Assembly (NCBI GenBank): GCA_030532405.1
Contig: JAUNLF010000001.1
Coordinates: forward strand, 248,001 to 312,000
Direction: 5' to 3'
DNA from: Actinomycetaceae bacterium
GTDB lineage: Bacteria; Actinomycetota; Actinomycetes; Actinomycetales; Actinomycetaceae
DNA length: 64,000 nucleotides
Positions 52,725 to 64,000 of this stretch are shown here, one piece after another; the stretch's first letter is position 1; every line of letters begins with the position of its first letter. The notes beneath the pieces are model-generated. The model was not told the DNA's origin and did not search any database. It worked only from the letters and a program-made list of their open reading frames with translations. The translations under genes and the position numbers were made by a program.

Positions 52725-52725
52725 G

Positions 52726-55197
<2,472 letters not shown>

Positions 55198-55722
55198 AAG
55201 CTTTCTCCAGTTAATGCGGCTACTCCATACCGAGTGGCCGACAAGCCGTCTTTCGCAGACGGAAACCTTTGCGGTGCTACGCCTTCATACGCGCGCGGCA
55301 CAGACGTTGTACCGGGGAGAAAACGTCAACCCGGCAACGCCACTTTCGGGGTATGCCGAAAGTCCATCTGGTCTGAATTATGGCACAGGTTTTATCGCTG
55401 GTCCCACTTGAGACTTTTCCCACGTAGTTACGCCTGCAGAATCAGGAAATTTAAAAAGGAAAAGAAATGGAAAATAAAAAACCAAGAAATATTTAAAGCA
55501 CACTACTGTGACTTAATTAGTCCCCATCGTTATCTTTTCGTTACCGAAATCTAGGACTAAAGAACCTAATTCCATCGGCGGTTTAGCACACGTTGCCATA
55601 AAAAACACGCTAGCTTTGGAAGCAACATCACCAATGGCGAAAATTAACGCTTATTGTTGAGGTTGTGAGCGGTTGCCAAAACGGCGACTAAAACCCCCTA
55701 TCAACTCGGAAAGGCGGACAAC
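55198..55722. other. 525-bp intergenic region between rne and cydA
   Basis: This holds the divergent promoters of rne and cydA. The middle (about 55440-55560) is clearly richer in A and T than the flanks. I see no convincing ORF, tRNA, Rex-type palindrome or riboswitch here. Confidence 0.5.
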
Positions 55723-57264
55723 ATGACCGTCCTCCCAGCAGCACTGGATGCAGTGTTACTGGCGCGGTGGCAGTTCGGTATTACTACCGTCTACCACTTC
55801 ATACAGGTCCCGCTGACCATTGGTCTTGGCCTTTTGGTTGCAATCATGCAAACCAAGTGGCATCGCAGTGGTCAGGAGGTCTGGCTCCAGGCAACACGAT
55901 TCTTTGGAAAGCTGTTCCTTATTAACTTCGCGCTCGGTGTCGCAACCGGTATCGTGCAGGAATTCCAGTTCGGTATGAACTGGTCAGAATATTCCCGCTT
56001 TGTAGGCGACATCTTTGGTGCTCCGCTAGCGGTCGAGGCCCTTCTAGCCTTCTTCATGGAGTCCACATTCCTTGGAATCTGGATTTTCGGCTGGGGCCGT
56101 ATCTCGAAGACCTTCCACTTGGTCTCCATTTGGCTAGTGGCAGTCGGCTCGGCCCTATCAGCCATTTGGATTCTGGGTGCTAACTCGTGGATGCAGCACC
56201 CCGTGGGCGCATACTTCAACCCCGAAACTGGCCGCGCTGAGCTAGACGGCACCGGCGGGTTCCTGCAGGTAATCACGAACCCGGTCCTATTCCTCGGTTT
56301 CTCCCACGTGTTCTTCACCTCCTTGTTCGTAGCGGGCACGTTCGTAGCCGGCATTGCAACCTGGTGGGTAGTACGCGCGGCAAACGCCGGCGAAGCAGGA
56401 GAGCGTGAAGCTCGCGAGGTTTGGAAGCCGATCGCTAAGTTCGGTGCTTGGGCACTGATCATCGCCGGCCTAGGCACGATCACGACCGGCCACTTCCAGG
56501 GCGTTGAGATGGTGAAACTCCAGCCCATGAAGATGGCGGTAGCAGAAGGTATCTGTATGGACACCGAAGGTGCTGCCTTCACCGTGGCTGGCTTTGGCGA
56601 ATGTCCTCTGGATGATTCCGGCGACATGACTCGTTTCATCACGGTTCCGGGCTTGGCCTCGTTCCTGTCCCACAACTCCTTTACCGCTGAAGTTGAAGGT
56701 GTCCGCGACATTCAGGACCGCATGGTTGACATGCTGAACCAGAACGAGTCGTTCACCTCTCGCTACGGTGACGCCGCACAGTACGACTTCCGCCCGCCGT
56801 CGATGCCAACGTTCTACTCATTCCGCGTGATGGTCTCACTCGGCTTGATTTCGTTGCTGCTCGGCATCGGCATTTTGTACTGGATGCGTAAGGACGAGAT
56901 ACCCACAGCCAAGTGGATCGGTGGCTTCGCCCTATTCTCGCTACCGTGGCCGTTCATCGGAGCCTCCGCGGGCTGGATCTTCACCGAAATGGGCCGTCAA
57001 CCGTGGGTTGTATACCCGAACATTGCAGGTGCAATGAACGGTGACCCCGTAGGTGGCGTCCTCCAGCTGACGAACTACGCCGCATCCGGCGCTGTTCCAG
57101 GCGGTCAGGTTCTATTCACGATGCTTCTGTTCACCGTCCTATACGGTGCGCTTGGCGTCGTCTGGTTCCTACTACTTCGCCGTTGGGCTCGCGAAGGCAT
57201 GAACGTGCCTTACGAAGACAGCGATGAAGTACACCCCGACACACACCTGTCGTTCGGATACTGA
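55723..57264 (+). CDS. cydA: Cytochrome bd ubiquinol/menaquinol oxidase subunit I
   Basis: 513 residues, about nine helices. Haem-ligand histidine in VYHFIQVPLTIGL near the start, GVATGIVQEFQFGMNW, and the bd-specific GRQPWVVYP close to the end. The quinol-binding Q-loop is short, as in Gram-positive bd oxidases. With CydB it reduces O2 to water at high affinity, giving low-oxygen respiration. GGAAAGG lies well before the ATG. First gene of cydAB-cydDC. Confidence 0.95.
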   Translation: MTVLPAALDAVLLARWQFGITTVYHFIQVPLTIGLGLLVAIMQTKWHRSGQEVWLQATRFFGKLFLINFALGVATGIVQEFQFGMNWSEYSRFVGDIFGAPLAVEALLAFFMESTFLGIWIFGWGRISKTFHLVSIWLVAVGSALSAIWILGANSWMQHPVGAYFNPETGRAELDGTGGFLQVITNPVLFLGFSHVFFTSLFVAGTFVAGIATWWVVRAANAGEAGEREAREVWKPIAKFGAWALIIAGLGTITTGHFQGVEMVKLQPMKMAVAEGICMDTEGAAFTVAGFGECPLDDSGDMTRFITVPGLASFLSHNSFTAEVEGVRDIQDRMVDMLNQNESFTSRYGDAAQYDFRPPSMPTFYSFRVMVSLGLISLLLGIGILYWMRKDEIPTAKWIGGFALFSLPWPFIGASAGWIFTEMGRQPWVVYPNIAGAMNGDPVGGVLQLTNYAASGAVPGGQVLFTMLLFTVLYGALGVVWFLLLRRWAREGMNVPYEDSDEVHPDTHLSFGY

Positions 57265-57282
57265 GGAAGGTTGAGATAAACA

Positions 57283-58407
57283 ATGGATTGGCTCAGTATC
57301 GTATGGTTCATCCTGATCGCTGTCCTCTGGACCGGTTACCTGATCCTCGAAGGCTTCGACCTCGGTGTTGGAGCACTGCTTCCCTTCGTTGCTAAGAACG
57401 ACGAAGAGCGCTCGCAGGCCATCAAGACGATCGGCCCCCACTGGGACGGTAACGAAGTTTGGCTACTCACCGCAGGTGGCGCAACCTTCGCAGCATTCCC
57501 CGAATGGTACGCAACCATGTTCTCCGGCATGTACCTGGCCCTGTTCCTGATTCTTGTACTGCTCATTCTGCGTATTGCAGCAATCGAGTGGCGCAAGACC
57601 ATCGACACGGTCAAGTGGAGGAGCACGTGGGACGCCATTCACACCGTGGTTGGGTTCGGTGTTCCGCTACTGTTCGGCGTCGCATTTGCGAACCTCGTTC
57701 AGGGCATGAAGATCGAGATCGTCGACCCGCTGACCCTCGAGCCTGTCGCAGGCCCGATCACCGAAGAGGTTCTTGCCAACTCGGTACACAACCTAACCGG
57801 CGGCTTCTTCTCGCTACTAACCGTGTTCACCATTCTCGGTGGCCTGGTAGTTCTGACTCTCTCCCTGTCGCAGGGCGCACAGTTCCTGTCGCTCAAGACC
57901 ACGGGTGAGGTTCACACTCGCGCGGAGAAGCTATCCTCTACCCTGTCGATCGCAGCTGTAGTGCTCACTGCCGTTTGGGCACTGTGGGCAGTACTCGCCT
58001 ACGCATCGTCGGTATGGGCTTGGATTCCGCTGGTGATCGCCGCCCTCGCACTAATCGTGTCCGCGGCACTATCGCAGAAGGCGATGAACAACTCCGTAGG
58101 TTCGTTCATTGCGTCCTCGGTTGGTATTGCGGGTGCAGTTGCCTTCATCTTCACCGCAATGGCACCGAACGTAATGAAGTCCAGCATTGATCCGGAGTTC
58201 TCGCTCACGATCGCGCAGGCGTCCTCGTCGCACTCGACGCTGGTCGTAATGCTGATCGTCGCTGTGATCATGGTTCCGATCGTCCTGGCTTACACGGCGT
58301 ACTCTTACTGGGTATTCCGTCGCCGCGTTTCGGCAGATGACATTTCAGAAAATCAAGGTCTGCTACCGAAGCAGATCCGTGTAGGAGCAAACTTCCTACG
58401 CGGCTAG
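57283..58407 (+). CDS. cydB: Cytochrome bd oxidase subunit II
   Basis: 374 residues, about eight helices. LEGFDLGVGALLPFVAKNDEERSQAIKTIGPHWDGNEVWLLTAGGATFAAFPEWYATMFSG is the typical CydB N-terminal signature. It follows cydA by 18 bp with GAGGAAGG upstream. After the stop a hairpin separates it from the CydDC genes. Confidence 0.96.
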   Translation: MDWLSIVWFILIAVLWTGYLILEGFDLGVGALLPFVAKNDEERSQAIKTIGPHWDGNEVWLLTAGGATFAAFPEWYATMFSGMYLALFLILVLLILRIAAIEWRKTIDTVKWRSTWDAIHTVVGFGVPLLFGVAFANLVQGMKIEIVDPLTLEPVAGPITEEVLANSVHNLTGGFFSLLTVFTILGGLVVLTLSLSQGAQFLSLKTTGEVHTRAEKLSSTLSIAAVVLTAVWALWAVLAYASSVWAWIPLVIAALALIVSAALSQKAMNNSVGSFIASSVGIAGAVAFIFTAMAPNVMKSSIDPEFSLTIAQASSSHSTLVVMLIVAVIMVPIVLAYTAYSYWVFRRRVSADDISENQGLLPKQIRVGANFLRG

Positions 58408-58424
58408 AACACACCGTTCACAGG

Positions 58425-58458
58425 CTGAGGGGTCAACCGAGCAAGGTTGGCCCCTCAG
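58425..58458 (+). terminator. Hairpin between cydB and cydD
   Basis: Stem CTGAGGGG-CAACC and complement, followed by TTCT. It may terminate part of the cydAB transcript. Confidence 0.7.
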
Positions 58459-58510
58459 TTCTATGATGGGGTAGATTAATGGACTTTAAGAGACGCAGAA
58501 TGGGATCTTC

Positions 58511-60253
58511 GTGAAGCCACTGGATACACGACTTCTTAAATACGCGAAAGCCGCCAAAGGCTACATTGTCTTTATCACGGTTGTCGGCACACTGTCGGCG
58601 GTGCTGGTGCTTGCGCAGGCAATATCAATCTCTTCCGCGATCTCTCCCGTCATTACAGACGGCCAGCAGTTGGCCGATTCTATGCCCTGGGTGTTCGGCC
58701 TCGTCGCTATCGTTTTGGCGCGGGTCGCCCTCACGTATCTGCTTCAATCCAGAGCCCACCGGGCGGCAAACGCGGCGATAATTCAGCTTCGTGAAAAAGT
58801 ATTAGACCACGTGGCAAAACTGGGGCCGCGCTGGCTGGCGCGAAATGGTACGGACACGATCACACTAATCACGCGGGGGCTTGACGATTTGGGCCCCTAC
58901 TTTGTGGCGTATCTGCCGCAGTTGCTAATGACGATGACGGTCACGCCGATAGCGCTGGCCGTAATGCTCTACTACGACTTTCTGTCTGCGATCATCGCGG
59001 TGCTGACTATTCCGTTAATCCCTATTTTCATGATCCTGGTTGGCAAGTTGACGTCGGATTATTCCGCGCAAAAGTTGAAGACCATGGAAAAGCTGGGAAG
59101 CCAGCTGTTGGACCTTATCGCCGGGTTGTCAACGCTCAAGGCATTGGGGCGTGAGGGCGCACCAACTAAACACGTGCAGCGCCTTGGGAAGATGCATGCC
59201 AATACGACTATGCAGACTTTGCGCGTCGCGTTTTTGTCCGGCGCAATCCTGGAGTTCATCGCGACACTGTCGGTTGCTTTGGTAGCCGTTGAGGTTGGTA
59301 TGCGACTGGTTCACGGCAATATTGGCCTGTACGCCGGCCTAATCGTCATCATGCTGGCGCCCGAGGTTTACCTGCCGCTTCGAGAGGTCGGTAAACAGTT
59401 CCACGCCTCCGCGGACGGCGTGGCAGCTGCCGAGGCGGTCTTTGAAATCTTAGAAGAACCCGTCCCACTCGAGGGCGACCAGCCCGCTCCTGAACTTGCG
59501 CGCGAAACCGTGCTGATCGACGACCTGTCTGTGGCGGCACGCGGATCCTGGGCTCCAGCGAACTTGTCAGCCGAAATTCCCCGTGGAAAAATCACGGCGC
59601 TTGTTGGTCCTTCCGGAGCCGGTAAGACCACGACCGTCATGGTTTTGCTCGGCCTGTTGCAGCCCACCCGCGGGCGCGTCCTGATCGGCGAATCTGGTAT
59701 CAACCTGGAGGACGTCGACCTTGACCAGTGGTGGCAGCAACACACGTGGGTGCCGCAAGCACCGGCAATCTTGCCCGGTACAGTTCGTGAGAACGTCCTC
59801 GAAGGCCGTGACATCCCCGGCGATAAACTACGCGAAGCTGCGGTAGCAACAGGGTTCCAAGAGGTCGTAGATAAGCTCTTGAACGGTTGGGACACGATGG
59901 TTGGCCACGGAGGTATCGGCCTGTCCGTAGGCCAACGTCAACGCCTAGCGCTCACGAAGGCCCTACTGAAAGACACGCCCTGGGTGATTCTAGACGAGCC
60001 CACCGCGCACCTGGACGCAATGAACGAACAGCAAGTCATCGACACCATGGTAAAACTTCGGGACATGGGCCGAACCGTGCTGGTGATCGCCCACAGGAAA
60101 CCGGTTGTAGACGCCGCCGACCACGTCATCAACGTAGAAACAGCACCGGCAACGCCCTCGGAAATCGAAAAATACCCCGAACTGGCACAGACAACCATCG
60201 AAGAATTCACACTGGTAAGTCAGCCGAAACTACTGGATGAGGAGGCGCTGTGA
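58511..60253 (+). CDS. cydD: ABC exporter subunit CydD (thiol exporter for bd oxidase assembly)
   Basis: 580 residues. Six-helix membrane domain followed by the ATPase: Walker A GPSGAGKTTTV, signature LSVGQRQRLALTKALL and Walker B PWVILDEPTAHLD. Its position before cydC and after cydAB identifies it as CydD, which with CydC moves glutathione/cysteine-type thiols (and possibly haem) needed for cytochrome bd. Start is GTG at 58511; the GTGA overlap couples it to cydC. Confidence 0.93.
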   Translation: MKPLDTRLLKYAKAAKGYIVFITVVGTLSAVLVLAQAISISSAISPVITDGQQLADSMPWVFGLVAIVLARVALTYLLQSRAHRAANAAIIQLREKVLDHVAKLGPRWLARNGTDTITLITRGLDDLGPYFVAYLPQLLMTMTVTPIALAVMLYYDFLSAIIAVLTIPLIPIFMILVGKLTSDYSAQKLKTMEKLGSQLLDLIAGLSTLKALGREGAPTKHVQRLGKMHANTTMQTLRVAFLSGAILEFIATLSVALVAVEVGMRLVHGNIGLYAGLIVIMLAPEVYLPLREVGKQFHASADGVAAAEAVFEILEEPVPLEGDQPAPELARETVLIDDLSVAARGSWAPANLSAEIPRGKITALVGPSGAGKTTTVMVLLGLLQPTRGRVLIGESGINLEDVDLDQWWQQHTWVPQAPAILPGTVRENVLEGRDIPGDKLREAAVATGFQEVVDKLLNGWDTMVGHGGIGLSVGQRQRLALTKALLKDTPWVILDEPTAHLDAMNEQQVIDTMVKLRDMGRTVLVIAHRKPVVDAADHVINVETAPATPSEIEKYPELAQTTIEEFTLVSQPKLLDEEAL

Positions 60254-62037
60254 GGTTCTTTGTAACTGCAAAAGAGCGGGCGGCCCTGAAGCGTCTCATG
60301 CCTTTGCTGGAGTTGAATAAGCTCCACTTCGCGGCGGCCGTGATGCTCGGCGCGCTTGGTTTGGGAGCCTCTATTGGCCTTGGCGCAACGGCAGCATGGT
60401 TGATTGCGCGGGCATCCCAGATGCCTCCCGTGCTGTACTTGACGGTTGCGACTGTCGGCGTGCGGTTCTTTGGCGTCTCAAAGGCCGTACTGCGGTATGT
60501 GCAACGCCTAGCATCCCACCACGTCGCGATCAACGGCATCGCGGACCTGCGTGAAAACGTGTACCGCAAGCTCGCATCGCGCAAGACAGATGCGATTGCG
60601 CGGCTCAAGCGCGGCGACCTGCTGGAGCGCACCGGTTCGGATGTTGACGCGCTCGGCGACCTGCTGGTGAAGTCGGTTCTGCCCGCGTGGGTGGCCGGCG
60701 TCGCGGGTGTTGGAACCGTCCTGGGTATCGCGCTACTCTCCCCCGCTGCCGCTTTGATTTTGGGAGGAGCGTTAATCCTGTCGGGTGTAGTCGGCCCGCT
60801 GTTGACGGCACGCTACGCAAGGCTTGCGGAGCTCGCGGACGAAAAAGCGCGCACCGAACTTGCCAGCCAGACCCTGACGCTGGTGGACAACTACGCCGAA
60901 CTTGCCGTTTCAGGGCAAATGTCCGAAGTGCGAAGCGCCATTCACACGACGGAGCTGGAACTAACAAAGGTTAAAGATCAGGCCGCCCGTCCCGCTGCGG
61001 TAGCTGCGGCGATCGACCACTTGGCGATGGGTCTTGCCGTGATCGGCGCGATCTTGGTTGGTATCCCTCAGATGCACGCGGGAAGCCTTGCGGCAGTCGC
61101 GCTGGCCGTGCTGGTACTTGTGCCCCTGTCAGCTTTCGAAGGAACCGCAGACCTGGGGCCAGCAGCCGTCCAGTTGATTCGTTCAGCGCGCGCGGCAGTG
61201 CGGATCGACGAGATCCTATCGAGTGATGAGGCTCCCCAATCCACGCCGATTACAGGCGTTGAAACCGGACCCGTGTTGCGCGCCGAAAACCTGTCCGTGG
61301 GCTGGCCCGGCGGACCGGTCGTTGCCACGGGAATCAATCTTGAACTTAAACCAGGTAGCCACCTAGCTATCGTCGGCCCTTCGGGCATCGGAAAGTCCAC
61401 GATCCTGTTCACACTTGCGGGCATGCTGGAGCCTCGCGCCGGCCGCGTCACCCTAGACGGCACCGACGTGTACGGCGCGGCTCGTGAAGACGTGGGGGCG
61501 CGCCTGTCCCTCACGCCCGAAGATGCCCACATCTTTGCAACGACCGTGCTAGAAAATATTCGGGCCGCGCAACCTTCGATTTCTGAGGACGAGGCTCGCG
61601 CCCTCTTGGATCGCGCGGGACTAGCGCAGTGGGCTAACAGCTTGCCCGAGGGGCTTTCCACAATGCTCGGCTCGGGTGGAACGACCGTGTCGGGCGGTGA
61701 GCGACGTCGCCTGTTACTTGCGAGGGCGCTCGGAGCTCCAGCTCCCCTGCTCCTAATCGACGAGCCGGGCGAACACGTGGACAACGAAACGGCGGATCTC
61801 CTAATCGAAGACCTGCTGGGTGTTCCCGAAAGCGGTAGTGATGACCGAGCTGTGCTGGTTGTTACGCACAGGCTCACACCCCTGGGGAATGCCGATGAAG
61901 TTTTGGTCTTATCTTCTGATGGCGACGGACCGGCTACAATTGTTGCACGCGGAAAGCATGATCAGTTGATCCGCGAAAACGATAGCTACCGTTGGGCTCT
62001 TGAACGAGAGGGCTCGCAAAAACAATTGGAAAACTAG
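60250..62037 (+). CDS. cydC: ABC exporter subunit CydC
   Basis: 595 residues. Membrane domain then ATPase: Walker A GPSGIGKSTILF, signature VSGGERRRLLLARAL and Walker B PLLLIDEPGEHVD. It partners CydD as a heterodimer. The signature and Walker B are intact in both halves. GTG start at 60250 overlaps the cydD stop by four bases. The histidine kinase gene starts nine bp after the stop, so all may be on one message. Confidence 0.93.
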   Translation: MRFFVTAKERAALKRLMPLLELNKLHFAAAVMLGALGLGASIGLGATAAWLIARASQMPPVLYLTVATVGVRFFGVSKAVLRYVQRLASHHVAINGIADLRENVYRKLASRKTDAIARLKRGDLLERTGSDVDALGDLLVKSVLPAWVAGVAGVGTVLGIALLSPAAALILGGALILSGVVGPLLTARYARLAELADEKARTELASQTLTLVDNYAELAVSGQMSEVRSAIHTTELELTKVKDQAARPAAVAAAIDHLAMGLAVIGAILVGIPQMHAGSLAAVALAVLVLVPLSAFEGTADLGPAAVQLIRSARAAVRIDEILSSDEAPQSTPITGVETGPVLRAENLSVGWPGGPVVATGINLELKPGSHLAIVGPSGIGKSTILFTLAGMLEPRAGRVTLDGTDVYGAAREDVGARLSLTPEDAHIFATTVLENIRAAQPSISEDEARALLDRAGLAQWANSLPEGLSTMLGSGGTTVSGGERRRLLLARALGAPAPLLLIDEPGEHVDNETADLLIEDLLGVPESGSDDRAVLVVTHRLTPLGNADEVLVLSSDGDGPATIVARGKHDQLIRENDSYRWALEREGSQKQLEN

Positions 62038-62046
62038 GAATCTGCT

Positions 62047-63723
62047 GTGTTTGAGTTTGAGGACTTCGCGCAAAGCGAGCCCGAAATGCTCCTAGAAGCT
62101 GCTCTGGGGATCACCAAGCAGCTCGATATTGAGCAGGTCCTCCAAGAGTATGTAGACAAGGCGGCATCCTTGACGGGCGCGCCGTTTGGCGCCCTCATCG
62201 TCCTAAATGCGTGGGGCGATACGATCATGTTTTTGATGCATGGGTTTAGCCCGCAAGAAGCTCAGGCGATGAGTGTGGCGCCTATTCTTCGCGGGTTGGT
62301 TGGTGCGATTCCGCCGTCCGGTTATCTGATGATCAACGATTTGGAAGATAACCCTCATTACGCTCCGATCGTGACCGAGACGATTGCGATTTCCAACTTT
62401 GTTGGCGTTCCCATTCGCGTAAAGGATCAGCTGTTTGGTCGCCTTTTCCTGGCTGATAAGCCGGGTGGTTTTACCGAAACCGATGTGAAGCTGTTGCAGT
62501 TTTTGAGTGACGCGGCTGGTGTCGCGGTCGAGAACGCGCGCCTGTACCAGGAAGCCAATGCTAGGGAGCGTTGGATGACTGCGACGCAGGAGATCACGTC
62601 CGCCCTGCTGGAGGGTACGGATGAGGAAGATGCTTTGGCGCTGATCGCGAAGACGGTGCGCGAGGTCTCTGATTCTGACACCGCGCTCATTGTGTTGCCT
62701 TCCGTTGGTGATACTTGGGTGTGCGAGATCGCGGATGGGTACAGGGCCGATCAGTTGATTGGTTCAGAATTTTCGGATCGAGGGCGTGCAATGGCCGTGT
62801 TGCACGCTGGCGCCGGCATGCTGGTGAATTCGTTTGCGCGGGCATCAACTGTACGCGTCCCCGAGCTGCGCAGGTTCGGCCCCGCGCTGTACGCTCCGCT
62901 TGTAAACCACCGGGTTGCAAGCGGCGTCCTCATTCTGCTTCGAGTTCCGGGGCGAATGCCGTATGAGCCTAGCGACCTGCCACTTGCGGAGGGCCTGGCA
63001 ACGCAGGCGGCGTTCGCGCTTGAGATTGCGGAAGCGCGCCTGATGGAGGATATGAACGCTCTATTGGACGAGCGGGATCGCATTAGCCGCGATTTGCATG
63101 ACTTCGCGATCCAGCAACTGTTTGCCACCGGCATGCAAATTGAGAACGCGAAAGCTAGCATCAGCCAGACTGAACCCGACGTTGAGCGGATTCAAGAAAT
63201 CCTTGATGGCGCGTTGAGTGCAGTGGATGAGTCGGTGAGTCAGATCCGCGCTATCGTCCATAACCTCAGAGAACCGGACCGCGATGTCGACATTGTCGAG
63301 CGAGTTCGACGAGAGACCTCGATCGCGCGTGAGGCACTCGGTTTTGCGCCCTCATTGGTCGTTGAAATCGAAGGCAACTGCGAAGGTGAAGACGAGACGG
63401 ACGAACTGCGCGAAATCGGCGGTCGTATCGACCCGGACTTGGCGGACGATATCACCGCTGTCATCCGAGAAGGCTTGTCAAACGTTGCTCGCCACGCTCA
63501 CGCCACGGCAGCACTGGTGAAGATCACATATCAGCCCGACCTTGAAGTGCCGCAGGTGCAGATCATCGTGGAGGACGACGGTGTTGGTATTGCGCCGGAT
63601 CGCGAACGCACGTCCGGTATTGGAAACTTGGCGACGCGCGCGAGGCGCCACGGCGGGTCGATGAGTATCAGCAGATGTGAAACGGGGTGCGGCACACGCA
63701 TGGTGTGGACCGCACCCGTCTAG
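62047..63723 (+). CDS. GAF-domain sensor histidine kinase, NarL/DevS class
   Basis: 558 residues. Two GAF domains (about 20-170 and 185-330) are followed by HisKA_3 with the phospho-accepting H351 in ISRDLHDFAIQQLF and an ATPase domain: N box EGLSNVARHAHA, G1 VEDDGVGIAP and GIGNLATRARRHGG. The layout is that of DevS/DosT, but the haem histidine of DevS GAF-A has no counterpart here (TETIAISN before FVGVPIRV), so oxygen sensing by haem is unlikely. GTG start, nine bp after cydC. It may sense redox or another cue for respiration genes. Confidence 0.88.
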   Translation: MFEFEDFAQSEPEMLLEAALGITKQLDIEQVLQEYVDKAASLTGAPFGALIVLNAWGDTIMFLMHGFSPQEAQAMSVAPILRGLVGAIPPSGYLMINDLEDNPHYAPIVTETIAISNFVGVPIRVKDQLFGRLFLADKPGGFTETDVKLLQFLSDAAGVAVENARLYQEANARERWMTATQEITSALLEGTDEEDALALIAKTVREVSDSDTALIVLPSVGDTWVCEIADGYRADQLIGSEFSDRGRAMAVLHAGAGMLVNSFARASTVRVPELRRFGPALYAPLVNHRVASGVLILLRVPGRMPYEPSDLPLAEGLATQAAFALEIAEARLMEDMNALLDERDRISRDLHDFAIQQLFATGMQIENAKASISQTEPDVERIQEILDGALSAVDESVSQIRAIVHNLREPDRDVDIVERVRRETSIAREALGFAPSLVVEIEGNCEGEDETDELREIGGRIDPDLADDITAVIREGLSNVARHAHATAALVKITYQPDLEVPQVQIIVEDDGVGIAPDRERTSGIGNLATRARRHGGSMSISRCETGCGTRMVWTAPV

Positions 63724-63762
63724 AAATACTTGTTTTCATGGGTGGCTATTGAAGCCACAACT

Positions 63763-64000
63763 TTACATGGGGGGTTGTTGACGCCACGACGCTGCACGCT
63801 GGCTTGCAACCCACGCGGCCACCTGCGTGCGTCGCTTTAGCCCCATCTTGGACAGTACGGACGTGATGTGGTTCTTCACGGTCTTTTCGGCAACTCCAAG
63901 TTCGTCACCGATTTCGCGGTTGGATAGGCCTTCGCCGATTAGGTTCAGTACTTTACGTTCGGAGGGCGTGAGGTCCGCGGTGGGGTCCCCGTGGTCGGAG
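63763..64000 (-). CDS. LuxR/NarL-type response regulator, C-terminal part
   Basis: Only the last 78 codons are in the window. They form the DNA-binding HTH: LTPSERKVLNLIGEGLSNREIGDELGVAEKTVKNHITSVLSKMGLKRRTQVAAWVA. It ends with a 12-residue tail. It is the natural partner of the histidine kinase, but it is coded on the opposite strand and converges with it, unlike the usual devR-devS order. The receiver domain lies outside the window. Confidence 0.9.
   Translation of the reverse strand, partial: SDHGDPTADLTPSERKVLNLIGEGLSNREIGDELGVAEKTVKNHITSVLSKMGLKRRTQVAAWVASQRAASWRQQPPM

Noticed and set aside
55214..55554. Short open frames in the rne-cydA gap
   Set aside because: No ribosome site, no domain, and composition unlike neighbouring genes; treated as promoter region.
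62047..63723. Haem-based oxygen sensor of DevS type
   Set aside because: No histidine at the position of the DevS haem ligand in the first GAF domain, judged from the conserved GVP-RV block that follows it.

Overview
The window looks like a chromosomal segment of a moderately GC-rich actinobacterium (GC in the mid to upper fifties by eye), most like the Actinomycetaceae or a related host-associated, fermentative lineage. The reasons are an Rv3143-like orphan receiver, a DUF3043 protein, the order rne-rplU-rpmA-obg-nadD-rsfS-phosphatase-tRNA, cydABDC with a DevS-like kinase, many GTG starts, and LPXTG-type anchoring. No rRNA, insertion sequence, prophage or CRISPR array was seen.

Layout. 0-16 kb is mostly housekeeping: an acyltransferase fragment, a DEDD exonuclease/GIY-YIG fusion, an FKBP lipoprotein, ErpA, a degenerate glycerate-kinase-like protein, an M20 peptidase, PyrD, a TrmH methyltransferase, the MetP/MetS methionine transporter, a DeoD-type phosphorylase, a YgjP-like metallopeptidase, Tag and Udk. 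16-21.3 kb holds an orphan FAD aromatic hydroxylase, two envelope proteins, thiol peroxidase and a DUF808 protein. 21.5-26.5 kb is one PTS operon: BglG-type antiterminator, EIICB (GlcNAc/glucose type), EIIA, HPr and EI. It is preceded by a recognisable RAT antiterminator element. Pirin and an aldo/keto reductase follow.

28.9-35.7 kb is the most distinctive locus: a glycyl radical enzyme (GRE), an OFA-type MFS transporter, a PucR/CdaR regulator and a dedicated radical-SAM activase with two extra Fe-S clusters. The cysteine loop and glycyl loop fit best with the arylacetate decarboxylase group (4-hydroxyphenylacetate, phenylacetate or indoleacetate, giving p-cresol, toluene or skatole). The substrate cannot be read from the sequence. 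Next to it, on the other strand, is a three-gene operon of uncharacterised proteins (TPR, DUF4037, DUF4125).

39.3-48.3 kb is a glycan-use locus: a secreted, wall-anchored GH16 glucanase, a ROK regulator, a sugar ABC transporter without its own ATPase, and a GH36-type alpha-galactosidase. The candidate operator and promoter lie between the ROK gene and the transporter. 48.4-55.2 kb is the conserved tRNA-Ala/phosphatase/rsfS/nadD/obg/rpmA/rplU/rne block. 55.7-64 kb carries cydAB, the CydDC exporter, a GAF histidine kinase and, facing it, a truncated LuxR-type response regulator. Together these suggest a sugar-fermenting facultative anaerobe that respires at low oxygen and may decarboxylate aromatic acids.

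Across the window the heptamer GAGGGCG is strikingly frequent on both strands (about 89 by hand count), which suggests a genome-wide signal such as a Chi-like or uptake-type word.
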